NCBI RefSeq assembly: GCF_040183065.1
Contig: NC_091119.1
Span: forward strand, 206,830,298 to 206,894,297
Source: Periplaneta americana
Lineage: Eukaryota > Arthropoda > Insecta > Blattodea > Blattidae
DNA: 64,000 nucleotides
Reading direction: 5' to 3'
Under the pieces are notes generated by a model, which was not told the origin of the DNA, did not search any database, and saw only the letters and a program-made list of their open reading frames with translations. Shown here one piece after another: positions 50,865-63,399 of the stretch. How positions within the stretch are numbered: the stretch's first letter is position 1; every line of letters begins with the position of its first letter. The position numbers and the translations under genes were made by a program.

Positions 50865-50911
50865 AATAAGAATAATAATAATAATAGCAATAATAATAAT
50901 AATAACAATAC

Positions 50912-50946
<35 letters not shown>

Positions 50947-51050
50947 GTTTTATTTTCCCTGGCAGAGTTAAGGCCATCAGACCTTCTCTTCCACCCAACC
51001 AGGATAGGCAAAGAGAAATAGCTACTGATAATATACACTACACTAGATAA
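50865..51050 (-). mobile_element. LINE 3' end with (ATT)n tail, minus strand
   Basis: A TAA-rich run at 50865-50945, then GGCAGAGTTAAGGCC and the GGCC-containing terminus. Related to 819-1010. Confidence 0.6.
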
Positions 51051-51600
51051 CTGCGTGGACTATCCTCTGCCTAAAGCAGGCCTACGTCATTCCGACGTAC
51101 ATTTCCAGCGAGCTGTTAGACGAGTCTACTGTTCCGAAGAAGCGGGCGCGCTCAATGAGCGCCCTTTGTGCAGGCCTGCTCTAGTTGCTGTCGTACAATT
51201 ATATCGAAAAAAGCAAAAGGACTTTCTTTTTCCGTTACCTCAACCAGAAGAGATACAGATAATTTCCAGACTCTTAAAATGGGATATATTATCCCCTTAG
51301 CGCATCACACTCCTATGGAAGAAATCTTCATGATGGGAGTAAGGTTTATCGGAATGCCTGTTGTTTTAGGTATTCATATACTTAAGGATATGGGATAAGC
51401 CTCGTCTGGAAACAACTAGGGGATTAAGAGGAATTTCGCCGTCATGCACACTATTTAAAATCCGCTCAAAAAATACATGCCAGAGTACAAGATCCTGTGC
51501 GCAAGTTCTTGTCCCACATTTAATTTAACTGACAAAATTCTAATCCCACAACTCACGGAAAAGAAGGAAGAAGGATTCAGTTTCCAATAAGACTGAGCCT
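51051..51600. other. Unassigned sequence
   Basis: Slightly GC-richer at 51060-51190; no gene or clear transposon motif recognised. Confidence 0.4.
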
Positions 51601-51764
51601 CTCCACTTTGGCATACGGAGGTCCGGAGGTACATAAATCAACACCTACCACGTCGATGGATTGGTCGTGCAACGGACACAGACAGCGCTTTCTACACATG
51701 GCCACACCGCTCACCGGACTTCACAGTGTGATTTCTTTCTGTGGAGTTTCGTCAAGGGCAATGT

Positions 51765-52210
51765 TTACTTCTTCATCTTCTACGTCACGGTTTAGGCTTT
51801 GCATTAGCCTGTTCCGGCTCCAAATTGTTGCTGCCTCCATTTTTTCTTAGGTCTTCCTAAGTTCCTTTTTCCTCGTGGTGAGTAATTGTATGCTGCTTTT
51901 GGTATTCTATTGTTCGTCATCCTTGTTAAGTGGTTTTCCCAATTTGTTCTTTATTTCACTATTGTTGTATTTAGTTCCTCTACTTTTAGTTGTTGTCTTA
52001 TTTCTGTATTGTGTTATTTGTCTATTCTTTGATATCCTGCTATTGGCCTGAGGAATTTCATTTCAGCAGCTTGTATTCTAGCTATATGTTGTGCCGTCAT
52101 TGTCCATGTTTCGGATCCATAAGTAATTGTAGGAACTGCCACCGTCTTATATAATTTCATTAGGGAGTCTTTTCTGGCTTTATTTTTCAAGGTTCTTTTT
52201 AGTGTTCCTG
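51765..52210 (-). mobile_element. LINE reverse-transcriptase C-terminal fragment
   Basis: The minus strand reads LYKTVAVPTITYGSETWTMT, AAEMKFLRPIAGYQRID, RIPKAAYNYSPRGKRNLGRP. Related in layout to 19331-19990. It is embedded in a mariner copy. Confidence 0.75.

Positions 52211-52212
<2 letters not shown>

Positions 52213-52262
<50 letters not shown>
52213..52262 (+). repeat. (AT)n microsatellite
   Basis: About 50 bp of pure TA/AT repeat at the junction of the nested LINE and the mariner remnant. Confidence 0.95.
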
Positions 52263-52511
52263 CAGGTAGTTAAACTTGTGGACAATGTTTACATACTTCT
52301 AATTCCAGCGACAATGGCCGAATTGAGAAAACGCACTAACACAGCAATCAGGAACGACACACAAGACATGCTTGAGAGTGTTTGGCAAAAATGGAATCAC
52401 CGCCTGGACATTTGCCGTATTACACGTGGGGCTCACATCGAGCACATCTAATTGTCAGTATGAAACTTCAAACTTCCGTCTTTCAAATAGGCCTACTAGT
52501 AAGATTATATA

Positions 52512-53353
52512 CAGGGCATATCAAAAGTCCGGTAACACTTTCAATATTTTATTACACAAAAACTACTAATGATAGCACTTTCAAACACACGCCAGTTTAA
52601 AGTCAAACTCTCAAAGTTATTCAGCCGCTTAATTTTCAGCGACGAAGCGACATTCCATACGAGTGGGAAAATTAACAAGCACAACTGTCGTGTACACAGA
52701 AACCCCACAGAATCATTGAACATGCGCATGATTCACCAAAGGTGAATGTTTTCTGCGCGTTGTCACAACGAAAACTGTACGGACCTTTCTTCTTCATTGA
52801 GGCTACTGTGACTGGACATTCATATCTGGACATGTTGGAGCAATGGATGGTGCCTCAACTTAGACAAGATCTCGATGACGATTTCATCTTTCAGCAAGAT
52901 GGGGCTCCGCCACATTTCCACAATGCAGTCCGTGCTTACCTGAATACGGAGATGTCTGATCGTTAGATAGGACGTGCTGAAGTAAGGGACAGATGTTTCA
53001 TGACATGGCCACCAAGGTCACCCGATATGACTGCATGTGACTTTTTTCTATGGAGGTATCTAAAGGACCGTGTGTTTGTACCGCCTTTGCCACGTGATTT
53101 AGAGGAACAAAAACCAAAATTCGAGAAGCTGCCGCCACGGTCACAGAGGATATGTTGAAAAGGGTATGGGAAGAGTTTGATTATCGTTTGGACATCTGCC
53201 GAGTCACTCGTAGTTCACACATTGAATCTCTGTAAGGTGTAAACAGAACTTTGAGAGTTTGACTTTAAACTGACTTGTGTTTGAAACTGCTATCATTAGT
53301 AGTTTTTGTGTAATAAAATATTGAAAATCTTACCGGACTTTTGATATGCCCTG
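52512..53353 (+). mobile_element. Mariner-like element, 842 bp, ~105-bp TIRs
   Basis: It begins CAGGGCATATCAAAAGTCCG and ends with the inverted copy CTTTTGATATGCCCTG. TA duplications are at 52510-52511 and 53354-53355. The transposase keeps only its C-terminal half: LIFSDEATFHTSGKINKHNC, shift, VNVFCALSQRKLYGPFFF, FIFQQDGAPPHFHNAV, stop, WPPRSPDMTACDFFLWRYLK, LPRDLEEQ. Frameshifts and stops make it inactive. Confidence 0.88.
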
Positions 53354-53360
53354 TATACAC

Positions 53361-54428
53361 ATGCAAGAAAGTATTTTCCACTCTTCACTCATTAAAACGA
53401 TTGCACCACTATCCAGCTAAATTAAAGCAGATGCTTGTAAGACTCTTATTATGTCTCATTTCGATTATTGTGACGCTTTATTCAGTGATCTCGGGGTGGA
53501 TTTATCCCAGAAACTGCAACGTGTTCATAATGCGTGTGTTCGTTTCATTTGTAATGTCCGCTACTACGATCACATTTCGCCTTCTTTCGATAAATTATTG
53601 TGGCTCAGGTTAAATGAGAGGAGAAAGTTACATTCCCTTTCTCTCTTACACCGAATTTTGCACACCTCTACTCCCTCTTACTTATCTGTCCGATTCCACA
53701 GTCTTTCTCGGTATCATAACTTAAATACTCGGTCACAATATGATAACACGCTAGAAATACCACTGCACACATCATCTCTTTATTCTTCATCTTTCACTGT
53801 TGCTACTTCTCGTCACTGGAATTCTCTGCCGCCTGAAGTCAAGGGCTACCGAACTTTAATTTCCTTTAAATGTAAATTAGAAAAGTATCTTATGATGAGT
53901 TGCCAGACCTAACGTGTTGCAAATGTGTTCCACTGTATTTAGGGCTATTATTATTTTTTTCTTATTTTTATTATCTAAATCGTGTTTATTTATCACTTAA
54001 CGCCAATATGTATCCCACTGTGTTGTTGTCCTTTATTATTAATCTATTTTTTTGTGTACATTTTATTCAATTGTCGGCTTCTGATTTAATTACGTAAATC
54101 CTACTTAATTGTAATCTAATATTAATATGTATACTAATGTGTTTATTTTTATTTTTACTGTGTACATTTTTCTTTTTTATTGAATTATCGGCTTCTGTTT
54201 TTATGTGATTCGCATTTGATTCTAACAACATTAATATGTATTCCACTATGTTTATTTTTATTTTATGAGGTAAATTTTATGTAACTACCTCTTTTGATCT
54301 CATTATGTAATGAGTATGTAATTACTTAATTCTGATCAAGTTTTATGTTCAAATGTGTAAGCAAGTTTTAATCCTGGTTGAGTGTAAGAGAAGGCCTTAA
54401 GGCCTTAACTCTGCCAGGTTAAATAAAG

Positions 54429-54469
<41 letters not shown>

Positions 54470-54480
54470 TATTATTATTA
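53361..54480 (+). mobile_element. CR1/Jockey-like LINE 3' part, best copy
   Basis: The 153-aa frame at 53451-53912 reads SHFDYCDALFSDLGVDLSQK, VHNACVRFICNVRYYDH, ATSRHWNSLPPEVKGYRTLI and ends MMSCQT. Then come a ~500-bp 3' UTR, the palindromic AAGGCCTTAAGGCCTT and an ATT tail at 54430-54480. Nearly identical to 2133-3007 in the shared part. The mariner at 52512-53353 abuts its truncated 5' side. Confidence 0.85.
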
Positions 54481-55101
54481 TTATTTATATTTATGTTCAA
54501 TATTGGTGAAAATATAGCCTTCTGAAATCGACCAATAAGTTGTAACCACGGTTAGTTTTTTACGCACAGGGGCAATTAAAAGAAGAAATAGGATAATGAA
54601 AGGAAACAAATCAGTCTTAGGTGCCAACGGCACTTCAAGCCCAGATAATCAGCCACCACGATCGTTCTTTGTTTCTCTCCAGAAGTGTGTACTGGCTCCA
54701 GTTCCTCGCTGTAATAAGAGACGTGTGTATGGTAAGCTGAATTTTAAGCGGACTCTTAATTCGTTTAGTGGTAATCCTGCGGTACTTATCATGGACTACT
54801 GTATTTATCTTATTACGTATTCTGGTCAGAGCTTCACAGATCGTGTATGCGTGACAGATAGTCCCAAACAAGCACACAGCTCCCATTACCAAACAAGAGC
54901 CACTGGCATGGCGATGATCAGCAAATAATATCCACACCGAAGTAAATTACTGATTGGATGGCCACATAATTGACTTCATGTCGTACCGAAGAGAAAAAAA
55001 TACATCTGAAACATTGGGAGTTTATTCTTTGCATCTTCCTGTTGCCATGGAAACATCAAGTCATGGCAGCTAACCACCCTGCTTGCGGCTAATATAAGTA
55101 C
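54481..55101. other. Unassigned sequence
   Basis: Overlapping open frames of 110 aa (plus, 54596-54928) and 100 aa (minus) exist, without recognisable family, splice sites or promoter. Possibly an old transposon. Confidence 0.4.
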
Positions 55102-56250
55102 GGGCTATTCCATATGAAATCGATCAGTAAAAAATCTCACATTTTTTATACTCTATTTTTTTCCCTATTTATACAAGGTGCTGAGGAGAGTGCATTTTCA
55201 AAAATATACTATCGAAAATCAAACGGTTTTCGTATTGTTGAGCGAAAAATTTAGCGCATTTTAGAAAAAAAACAAGCCTCTTTCAGCGCTCAGGACTCTG
55301 GAACCATTTGGGTTACTGCAGAACATTGAACGAGAGCTCATTTTGAACCTGACATTTGGTAGGTTATGTTAAGAAGTAATCCTTATTTTTATTGTATACA
55401 GAGAGACAGATAATCTGATTTTACTTACTTTTAGGCTTTTTGCCCATTTGTAAAAATGTAAAAAAATATTGAGAAAAAAACCTTGCATTATTCAGAGGGA
55501 TTCGGCATTGTTTGCTTAGTGTCATGGCAATAAGTTTCGAGGGCATTAAATAAATTATTTTCATACGCCTGGACTTGAATGGCGCAGTACCGCACGCACT
55601 GGCCGAGAGATGAAGATAAGCGAGCGTTGGGCGTCATTTTACTCCTGTGTTTATGAAAACCTGTGATAAAGCTAGCCCAGCTATGCGCTACTAGACGACA
55701 CGTCATGTGTTTGTCTCCTGGCCTTGCTTGTCTCAGCTAGCTCCCGCCTCACTGTCAGCTGGTTAGTTCACGCGCGTACTATTTATTTTCTTTATTTGAT
55801 TTTTCATTACTTTCTTATCAACGTTGCACCAGTAAAAAATATGTGTTTATTTGTACTTTCAATGCGGAATCTAACCATATATTTTTTAAATATTTTTTCG
55901 TGGACAAAGGCGTCATAATTAAGAAAAATCTAAATTTCTCAATTTCCATAAAAAGTAAGAAAAACTGTTTACATGTCAATATAAACTTTAACTTCTCAGC
56001 ATCAAAATAAACCATGATTTTGATCATTGAGTGAAAGGGTTTCAGAGCCACAACAGTTTATAGTTGCTAATTTTATGAAAATACGATAAATTGAAATATT
56101 TTAAATTTAAACACTATGAAGTTCTGATACCTCAAACTTTGCACAAAGCATTGTATCACAGTTGTCAACGGACAGAAAAAGTTTCATTGTACTTAATAAT
56201 AGCAAGTTCAATTTTCTCTATATTTCGGTCGATTTGAGATGGAATAGCCC
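55102..56250. mobile_element. 1.15-kb TIR element without coding capacity
   Basis: GGGCTATTCCATATGAAATC at 55102 is inverted at the right end (GATTTGAGATGGAATAGCCC, ending 56250). The flanks GTAC and ATAC may be a 4-bp target duplication. The interior is AT-rich, with no transposase seen. Confidence 0.65.
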
Positions 56251-57049
56251 ATACAGTGAAATCTCTCTGAAAGAATTGAAGAATTTATAAATAGGGGGAC
56301 AAAAAAGTTAATAGGCAAGACGGAAAGTACCTCAGCAGGTATTAACATCAATCAATCTTCTTAATGTATGCAGCTGTTTGCTGACAACATAAAGTCCACT
56401 GTAGTCTATTCAGTTGTTTTTCATGAGAAATGAGAGATATTTTGATCGGTGTTCATTATACTGTAGATGCCTGTTGCTAGTAGCCAGAGTTGGGGTGTAG
56501 TCAATATATACTGCAGGGCTGTGTCTTCTGCAACTGGTACTGATGATTTTAATTTACTTCTTTTGTGGTTTATGGATGGACAGTATAGAAGAATGTGTTC
56601 CAGATCTTCATCATGATTATTACACCACAGACAAGTAGGATTATCAGAAAGGTGAAATCGGTGTAGGTACAATAGAGTGACAATGTGACCTGTTCTGACT
56701 CTTGTTAAAAATGTTTGAACATGTCTGGGCAAGTTTTTGTACATTTCCAAGTCATTTGGTTTCTTTGTACGGACTGTAAAATTTTTCCTATCAGATGAGA
56801 GCCAATTGTGGAACCATAGGTTTATAAAATGAGACTTTACTGAAGCAAAAGCATTGGATAGAGATATCACTTGAAGAGGTCTTGGTTGCAAATATGTTGT
56901 CTGTCTTGCAATATTATCGACTTTCTCGTTTCCAGGAATACCACAATGACTAGGTATCCATTGAAATTTTATTTCCTTTTGGAGTTTTTTTAATTTACTT
57001 AGTTGTTTCTGAATTGGAATAATTCTATGTGCGTGTAGGTTTGGTACAT

Positions 57050-57133
57050 ATTTAATTTTATTTATTTATTAATTTATTAATTTATTTATTAATTAATTTA
57101 TTAATTTATTCATTTATTCATTCATTCATTCAT

Positions 57134-57204
<71 letters not shown>
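57050..57204 (+). repeat. (ATTT)n tetranucleotide repeat
   Basis: Long, mostly pure TTTA/ATTT tract, likely the 3' tail region of the minus-strand LINE next to it. Confidence 0.92.
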
Positions 57205-57205
<1 letters not shown>

Positions 57206-57805
57206 TACTGTACACTTGAGCTACATTAGGCATTGCAGCTCGAAAGAGCAGAAGCTCGTGCTAGGGTTCAGTTCAGATCAGTTATACAAAATATATCACA
57301 AAATTAAGAGAGTTCATTGAGCACAATAACATTAATAAGTGGTAAAATAATACAGCATGTAATAATAGAGTCTATATACAAATAGAAAATACAAAAGTAC
57401 ATACATATTAGAGTATCAATTTTTAACTCTATTAGCTTAATCAATTAAGTAATTAATCTGATTTGTTTCTTAAATCTATGTGTGTTAAGTGTACTTAGCT
57501 CAGAGTAAGCTCTAATTAATTCATTATATATTTTGGGTCCAAAACTTCTCCTGTGTTTTAATCCATCAGTTGTGTGGCATTTGGGAGTATTTAGAAAGAA
57601 ACTGTAGTTTTGTCTCGTATGTTATTAATGAGCATCAAATTTAAATTTATTGTGGTTTTTATGGAAGTAAATCAGCAATTGTTTATAAATTTGTTCAAGA
57701 TTTGATACACCAAATTCCTGAAAAATTAATTTTGTTGGATAATCAAAAGGTATATATAGACAAATTTTGATAATTCTTTTTTGGAGCAAATTTAAAGGAT
57801 AATTA
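57205..57805 (-). mobile_element. LINE 3' part nested in RNase H region
   Basis: The minus strand reads LLQKRIIKICLYIPFDYPTK, FGVSNLEQIYKQLLIYFHKN, CHTTDGLKHRRSFGPKIYNE. The 3' UTR contains CGAAAGAGCAGAAGCTCG, similar to 63600-63660. Confidence 0.72.
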
Positions 57806-57954
57806 GGCCTATATTAAATATAGCCCCCTTGGAGTCGGTAAGTATGCAAATAGATTTTTCAGAAATTTGAGTAATACACTGAAGAGCAGCATCAATAGCT
57901 AGCAATTCAGGTATTAACATAGAAGGCAGTAATGGCTCTCAACTTGCTTGATAA

Positions 57955-58260
57955 ATAAGGAGGACTCATCGCTTCGCAGGATATAAAACGCATGGCTGCG
58001 GTCCGAATCCATCAAAAGTGAATTTGGTTGCGGGGGACAACGCGCATTGCAATGTGGCGCCCGTCGCGTGCCAAGCCCTTGTTAACAACTGATCCGCACG
58101 CTCCAATCAATTCCACTCTCAATACTGTGATTAGCGGCTACGCTGGCAGCAGAACAATCAGGGGCAGCGTGTTCCGGGCCGGGCAAGAAGGTGCAGGAAA
58201 AAGACACCAACAAACATATCCAGCGTTTGGTTTGAAAGAAATAAATTTCAATCAACTCTC
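57955..58260. other. Complex GC-richer flank of the array, unassigned
   Basis: Non-repetitive sequence with balanced composition, unlike its surroundings. A 107-aa frame (58028-58351) is not supported by any motif. A CT-rich tract at 58261-58298 follows. Confidence 0.4.
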
Positions 58261-58483
58261 CCCCCCCTCTCTCTCTCCCTCTATCTCTCTCTCTCTCATA
58301 TTCTTCTTTATTCTTTTCTTGGTCTTATCCTTTCTGTATTCTTCTTCCTGATCCTTGGCGTTCAAACATTTCTGATACTTTCCACTCCTTATTCCTATCA
58401 CAAAAGCAATCTGGTTTTGATCAGTATTTCAATAATTTTACGTTGGCTCAAAATTATTATTTTCTTTAGTCTACTGCGTGCAC

Positions 58484-61400
58484 GTAATGTAATGTAATGC
58501 AATGCAATACGATACAATACAATACAATACAATACAATAAAATACAATGCAATGTAATGCAATGGAATGCAATATAATATAATATAATATAATGCAATGC
58601 AATATAATATAATGTAATGTAATGCAATATAATATAATGCACTGTAATGCAATATAATATAATATAATGTAATGATAATATAATATAATATAATGTAATG
58701 CAAATGCAATATAATATAATGTAATGTAATGCAATATAATATAATGCACTGTAATGCAATATAATATAATATAATGTAATGATAATATAATATAATATAA
58801 TGTAATGCAAATGCAATATAATATAATGTAATGTAATGCAATATAATATAATGCACTGTAATGCAATATAATATAATATAATGTAATGATAATATAATAT
58901 AATGTAATGCAATGGAATATAATATAATGTAATGTAATGCAATATAATATAATGCACTGTAATGCAATATCATATAATATAATGTAATGATAATATAATA
59001 TAATATAATGTAATGCAATGCAATATAATATAATGTAATGTAATGCAATATAATATAATGCACTGTAATGCAATATAATATAATATAATGTAATGATAAT
59101 ATAATATAATATAATGTAATGCAATGCAATATAATATAATGTAATGTAATGCAATATAATATAATGCACTGTAATGCAATATAATATAATATAATGTAAT
59201 GATAATATAATATAATATAATATAATATAATATAATGCAATGCAATATAATATAATGTAATGTAATGCAATATAATATAATGCACTGTAATGCAATATAA
59301 TATAATATAATGTAATGATAATATAATATAATATAATGTAATGCAATGCAATATAATATAATGTAATGTAATGCAATATAATATAATGCACTGTAATGCA
59401 ATATAATATAATATAATGTAATGATAATATAATATAATATAATATAATATAATATAATGCAATGCAATGCAATATAATATAATGTAATGTAATGCAATAT
59501 AATATAATGCACTGTAATGCAATATAATATAATATAATGTAATGATAATATAATATAATGTAATGCAATGCAATATAATATAATGTAATGTAATGCAATA
59601 TAATATAATGCACTGTAATGCAATATAATATAATATAATGTAATGATAATATAATATAATATAATATAATGTAATGCAATGCAATATAATATAATGTAAT
59701 GTAATGCAATATAATATAATGCACTGTAATGCAATATAATATAATATAATGTAATGATAATATAATATAATATAATATAATATAATATAATGCAATGCAA
59801 TGCAATATAATATAATGTAATGTAATGCAATATAATATAATGCACTGTAATGCAATATAATATAATATAATGTAATGATAATATAATATAATGTAATGCA
59901 ATGCAATATAATATAATGTAATGTAATGCAATATAATATAATGCACTGTAATGCAATATAATATAATATAATGTAATGATAATATAATATAATATAATGT
60001 AATGCAATGCAATATAATATAATGTAATGTAATGCAATATAATATAATGCACTGTAATGCAATATAATATAATATAATGTAATGATAATATAATATAATA
60101 TAATATAATATAATATAATGCAATGCAATATAATATAATGTAATGTAATGCAATATAATATAATGCACTGTAATGCAATATAATATAATATAATGTAATG
60201 ATAATATAATATAATATAATGTAATGCAATGCAATATAATATAATGTAATGTAATGCAATATAATATAATGCACTGTAATGCAATATAATATAATATAAT
60301 GTAATGATAATATAATATAATATAATGTAATGCAATGCAATATAATATAATGTAATGTAATGCAATATAATATAATGCACTGTAATGCAATATAATATAA
60401 TATAATGTAATGCAATGCAATATAATATAATGCACTGTAATGCAATATAATATAATATAATGTAATGATAATATAATATAATATAATGTAATGCAATGCA
60501 ATATAATATAATGTAATGTAATGCAATATAATATAATGCACTGTAATGCAATATAATATAATATAATGTAATGTAATGCAATATAATATAATGCACTGTA
60601 ATGCAATATAATATAATATAATGTAATGATAATATAATATAATATAATATAATGTAATGCAATGCAATATAATATAATGTAATGTAATGCAATATAATAT
60701 AATGCACTGTAATGCAATATAATATAATATAATGTAATGATAATATAATATAATATAATGTAATGCAATGCAATATAATATAATGTAATGTAATGCAATA
60801 TAATATAATGCACTATAATGCAATATAATATAATATAATGTAATGATAATATAATATAATATAATGTAATGCAATGCAATATAATATAATGTAATGTAAT
60901 GCAATATAATATAATGCACTGTAATGCAATATAATATAATATAATGTAATGCAATGCAATATAATATAATGCACTGTAATGCAATATAATATAATATAAT
61001 GTAATGATAATATAATATAATATAATGTAATGCAATGCAATATAATATAATGTAATGTAATGCAATATAATATAATGCACTGTAATGCAATATAATATAA
61101 TATAATGTAATGTAATGCAATATAATATAATGCACTGTAATGCAATATAATATAATATAATGTAATGATAATATAATATAATATAATGTAATGCAATGCA
61201 ATATAATATAATGTAATGTAATGCAATATAATATAATGCACTGTAATGCAATATAATATAATATAATGTAATGATAATATAATATAATATAATGTAATGC
61301 AATGCAATATAATATAATGTAATGTAATGCAATATAATATAATGCACTGTAATGCAATATAATATAATATAATGTAATGATAATATAATATAATATAATG

Positions 61401-62350
61401 TAATGCAATGCAATATAATATAATGTAATGTAATGCAATATAATATAATGCACTGTAATGCAATATAATATAATATAATGTAATGATAATATAATATAAT
61501 GTAATGCAATGCAATGGAATGCAATATAATATAACATGATATAATGTAAAATAATATAATATAATGTAATGCAATGTAATATAATATAATATAATGCAAT
61601 GCAATGCAGTATAATATAACATGATATAATGTAATGTAATATAATATAATATAATATACTGTAATGTAATATAATACAATATAATGTAATGCAATGCAAT
61701 GCAATGGAATGCAATATAATATAATATAATGTAATGCAATGCAATATAATATATTGTAATATAATGCAATATAATATAATACAATATAATATAATGTAAT
61801 GCAATGCAATATAATATAATATAATATAATGCAATGCAATGCAGTATAATATAATGTAATGCAATATAACATGATATAATGTAATGTAATATAATATAAT
61901 ATATTGTAATGTAATATAATACAATATAATATAATGTAATGCAATATAATATAATATAATATAATGCAATGTAATGCAATATCATATAATATAATATAAT
62001 GTAATGTAATGCAATATAATATAATGCAATATAATATAATGTAATGTAATATAATATAATGTAATGCAATGGAATGCAATATAATATAATGTAATGCAAT
62101 GCAATATAATATAATGTAATGTAATGCAATATAATATAATGCAATGTAATGCAATATCATATAATATCATATAATGTAATGTAATGCAATATAATATAAT
62201 ATAATGTAATATAATATAATGTAATGCAATATAATATAATGTAATGCAATGTAATGCAATATAATATAATGTAATGTAATGTAATGCAATCTAATGTAAT
62301 ATATTATAATATAATATAATGTAATTCAATATAATATAATATAATATGAC
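58484..62350. repeat. 3.9-kb array of 5-bp words with ~106-bp higher-order unit
   Basis: Built almost wholly from ATAAT, GTAAT, GCAAT and GATAAT words; the first units (58505-58550) are AATAC. From about 58630 to 61480 a marker hexamer GCACTG recurs (58639, 58746, 58853, 58954, 59060, 59166, 59282, 59388...), defining units of mostly 106-107 bp with changes in steps of about 5 or 10 bp. The rest is less regular. The minus-strand open frames (up to 1229 codons, in all three frames) arise because no 5-bp word combination makes a stop there. They are not genes. Confidence 0.95.
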
Positions 62351-62369
62351 ACAATAGACTACAATATAC

Positions 62370-62800
62370 GCAAGGCATTCGTTCGCAAAGTGCCTCTGCA
62401 CACTGTGCTGGTCGCTTGTCATTGTCTGTTATTCTAGACCGAGGTTGAACACACGCTCTGCGGACTGAAATCAGTACGTCCATCGAGGTTGCTGCTCGGA
62501 GTCGGGTCGCTGATTAGCCTGACATGCAGACGGGCGCAAGGAGGCGCTTCCCATGGGAGCTGCCACACCTGCCTAATTCAGTTCTAATCATGAATTATAC
62601 GGGGCTGACAATTAACACCTCCGCCCGGGTATCGCTCTGCCTTGTAATCCACACGGCGAATCTCTGCCACTATCGCTTATGAATGCCTTCATTATGCGTC
62701 AATGACGTCCGTCAAAAATAGCGTCGTCCAGCATGTACTCTGTTTTAATGTACTCTGGTGTCAACACGGAGGGACGCACGTCATGTTATTACGTTACACA
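62370..62800. other. Complex GC-richer flank of the array, unassigned
   Basis: Non-repetitive, with TAAT-core motifs (TTCTAATCATGAATTATAC, GACAATTAACACC) amid GC-rich sequence and no convincing ORF. It may be conserved non-coding DNA, but that cannot be judged from one sequence. Confidence 0.4.
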
Positions 62801-62859
62801 CTGGCTAATTTGTGTGTAAGGAACAAACAAAACCAAAATGCTAATTATTACATATTTGA

Positions 62860-63080
62860 AAGATGAATCGTAAGCAATGTTATTAGGGGATATTCCTTGG
62901 ATTTTTAAAACAATAAAATTAATACAATTTTGCTCTTTTCTCTTAATTTTCGAGATAAAATTGTTCTATATTAAACATTTCACAGCGTGTTTTGGGAAAG
63001 CCACTGATTTAATTCCCAATATCCCCAGTCAGTTTAAGAGAACAGTGTATTATGATAATAAATTATTAATTCTCCATTTT
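62860..63080 (+). repeat. Single arm of the hairpin repeat family of 12541-12935
   Basis: GCGTGTTTTGGGAAAG and AATTCCCAATATCCCCAGTC, then AGAGAACAGTGTATTATGAT match the intron 3 repeat. Upstream GTAAGCAATGTTATT recalls the start of that element (12470). Confidence 0.65.
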
Positions 63081-63399
63081 TCTAAGTAAGGGGACTGTTG
63101 TACCTTTAGCATAGTGCACCGTTGAACATATTTTGTTTTTTAATTTTTTTCTGTTATCTAGAGGACTCGAACTGAAGTAGATTGTAGAGAAAGCCGCTAA
63201 GTAGCTCTGGTCGTAGTTTCAGTTTGATTTATTGCAAAGTGTGAGTTCCGTCGACAAAAGAAGGTTTTTTAGTACCAAAAGTAAACATTTCGTTCATTGA
63301 CATGTTTTCTAACACAAAACCAGATTGCATTTGTTAATATCTTCCAAGTACGGTGTGTTCCCTATCATCTGGTGAGTAATGACATATTTTAATCTCCAT

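Larger units (their letters stand above)
51640..52450 (+). mobile_element. Mariner-like transposase remnant split by a LINE fragment
   Basis: 51640-51755 encodes PRRWIGRATDTD and WPHRSPDFTVCDFFLWSFVK (mariner D,D motif region). 52309-52450 encodes the C-terminus (TQDMLESVWQKWNHRLDICR, ITRGAHIEHI, stop). About 550 bp of foreign sequence, including the LINE piece 51765-52210 and an AT run, lies between them. Confidence 0.72.
56420..57950 (-). mobile_element. I/R1/Jockey-like LINE RNase H region, split by other repeats
   Basis: At 57950-57810 the minus strand reads ELLAIDAALQCITQ and SICILTDSKGAIFNI (RNase H active-site region). At 57045-56420 it resumes with YVPNLHAHRIIPIQKQL, WIPSHCGIPGNEKVDNIA, TRVRTGHIVTLLYLHRFHLS and the knuckle CLWC...H...C. 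The ~760 bp between them are an ATTT tract and another LINE. Confidence 0.8.

Noticed and set aside
50736-51050. Open frames with poly-Ile or poly-Asn
   Set aside because: They are translations of a TAA/ATT microsatellite and the adjoining LINE end; likewise at 719-916, 2869-3060 and 46175-46459.
54596-54937. Overlapping ~100-aa open frames on both strands
   Set aside because: Neither resembles a known family and neither has a start context or neighbouring exons.
58398-62170. Very long minus-strand open frames (up to 1229 codons) rich in Ile, Leu, Tyr and His
   Set aside because: All three minus frames are open because the DNA is made of 5-bp words without stop combinations. No protein-like composition, promoter or splice context. 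A repeat artefact.
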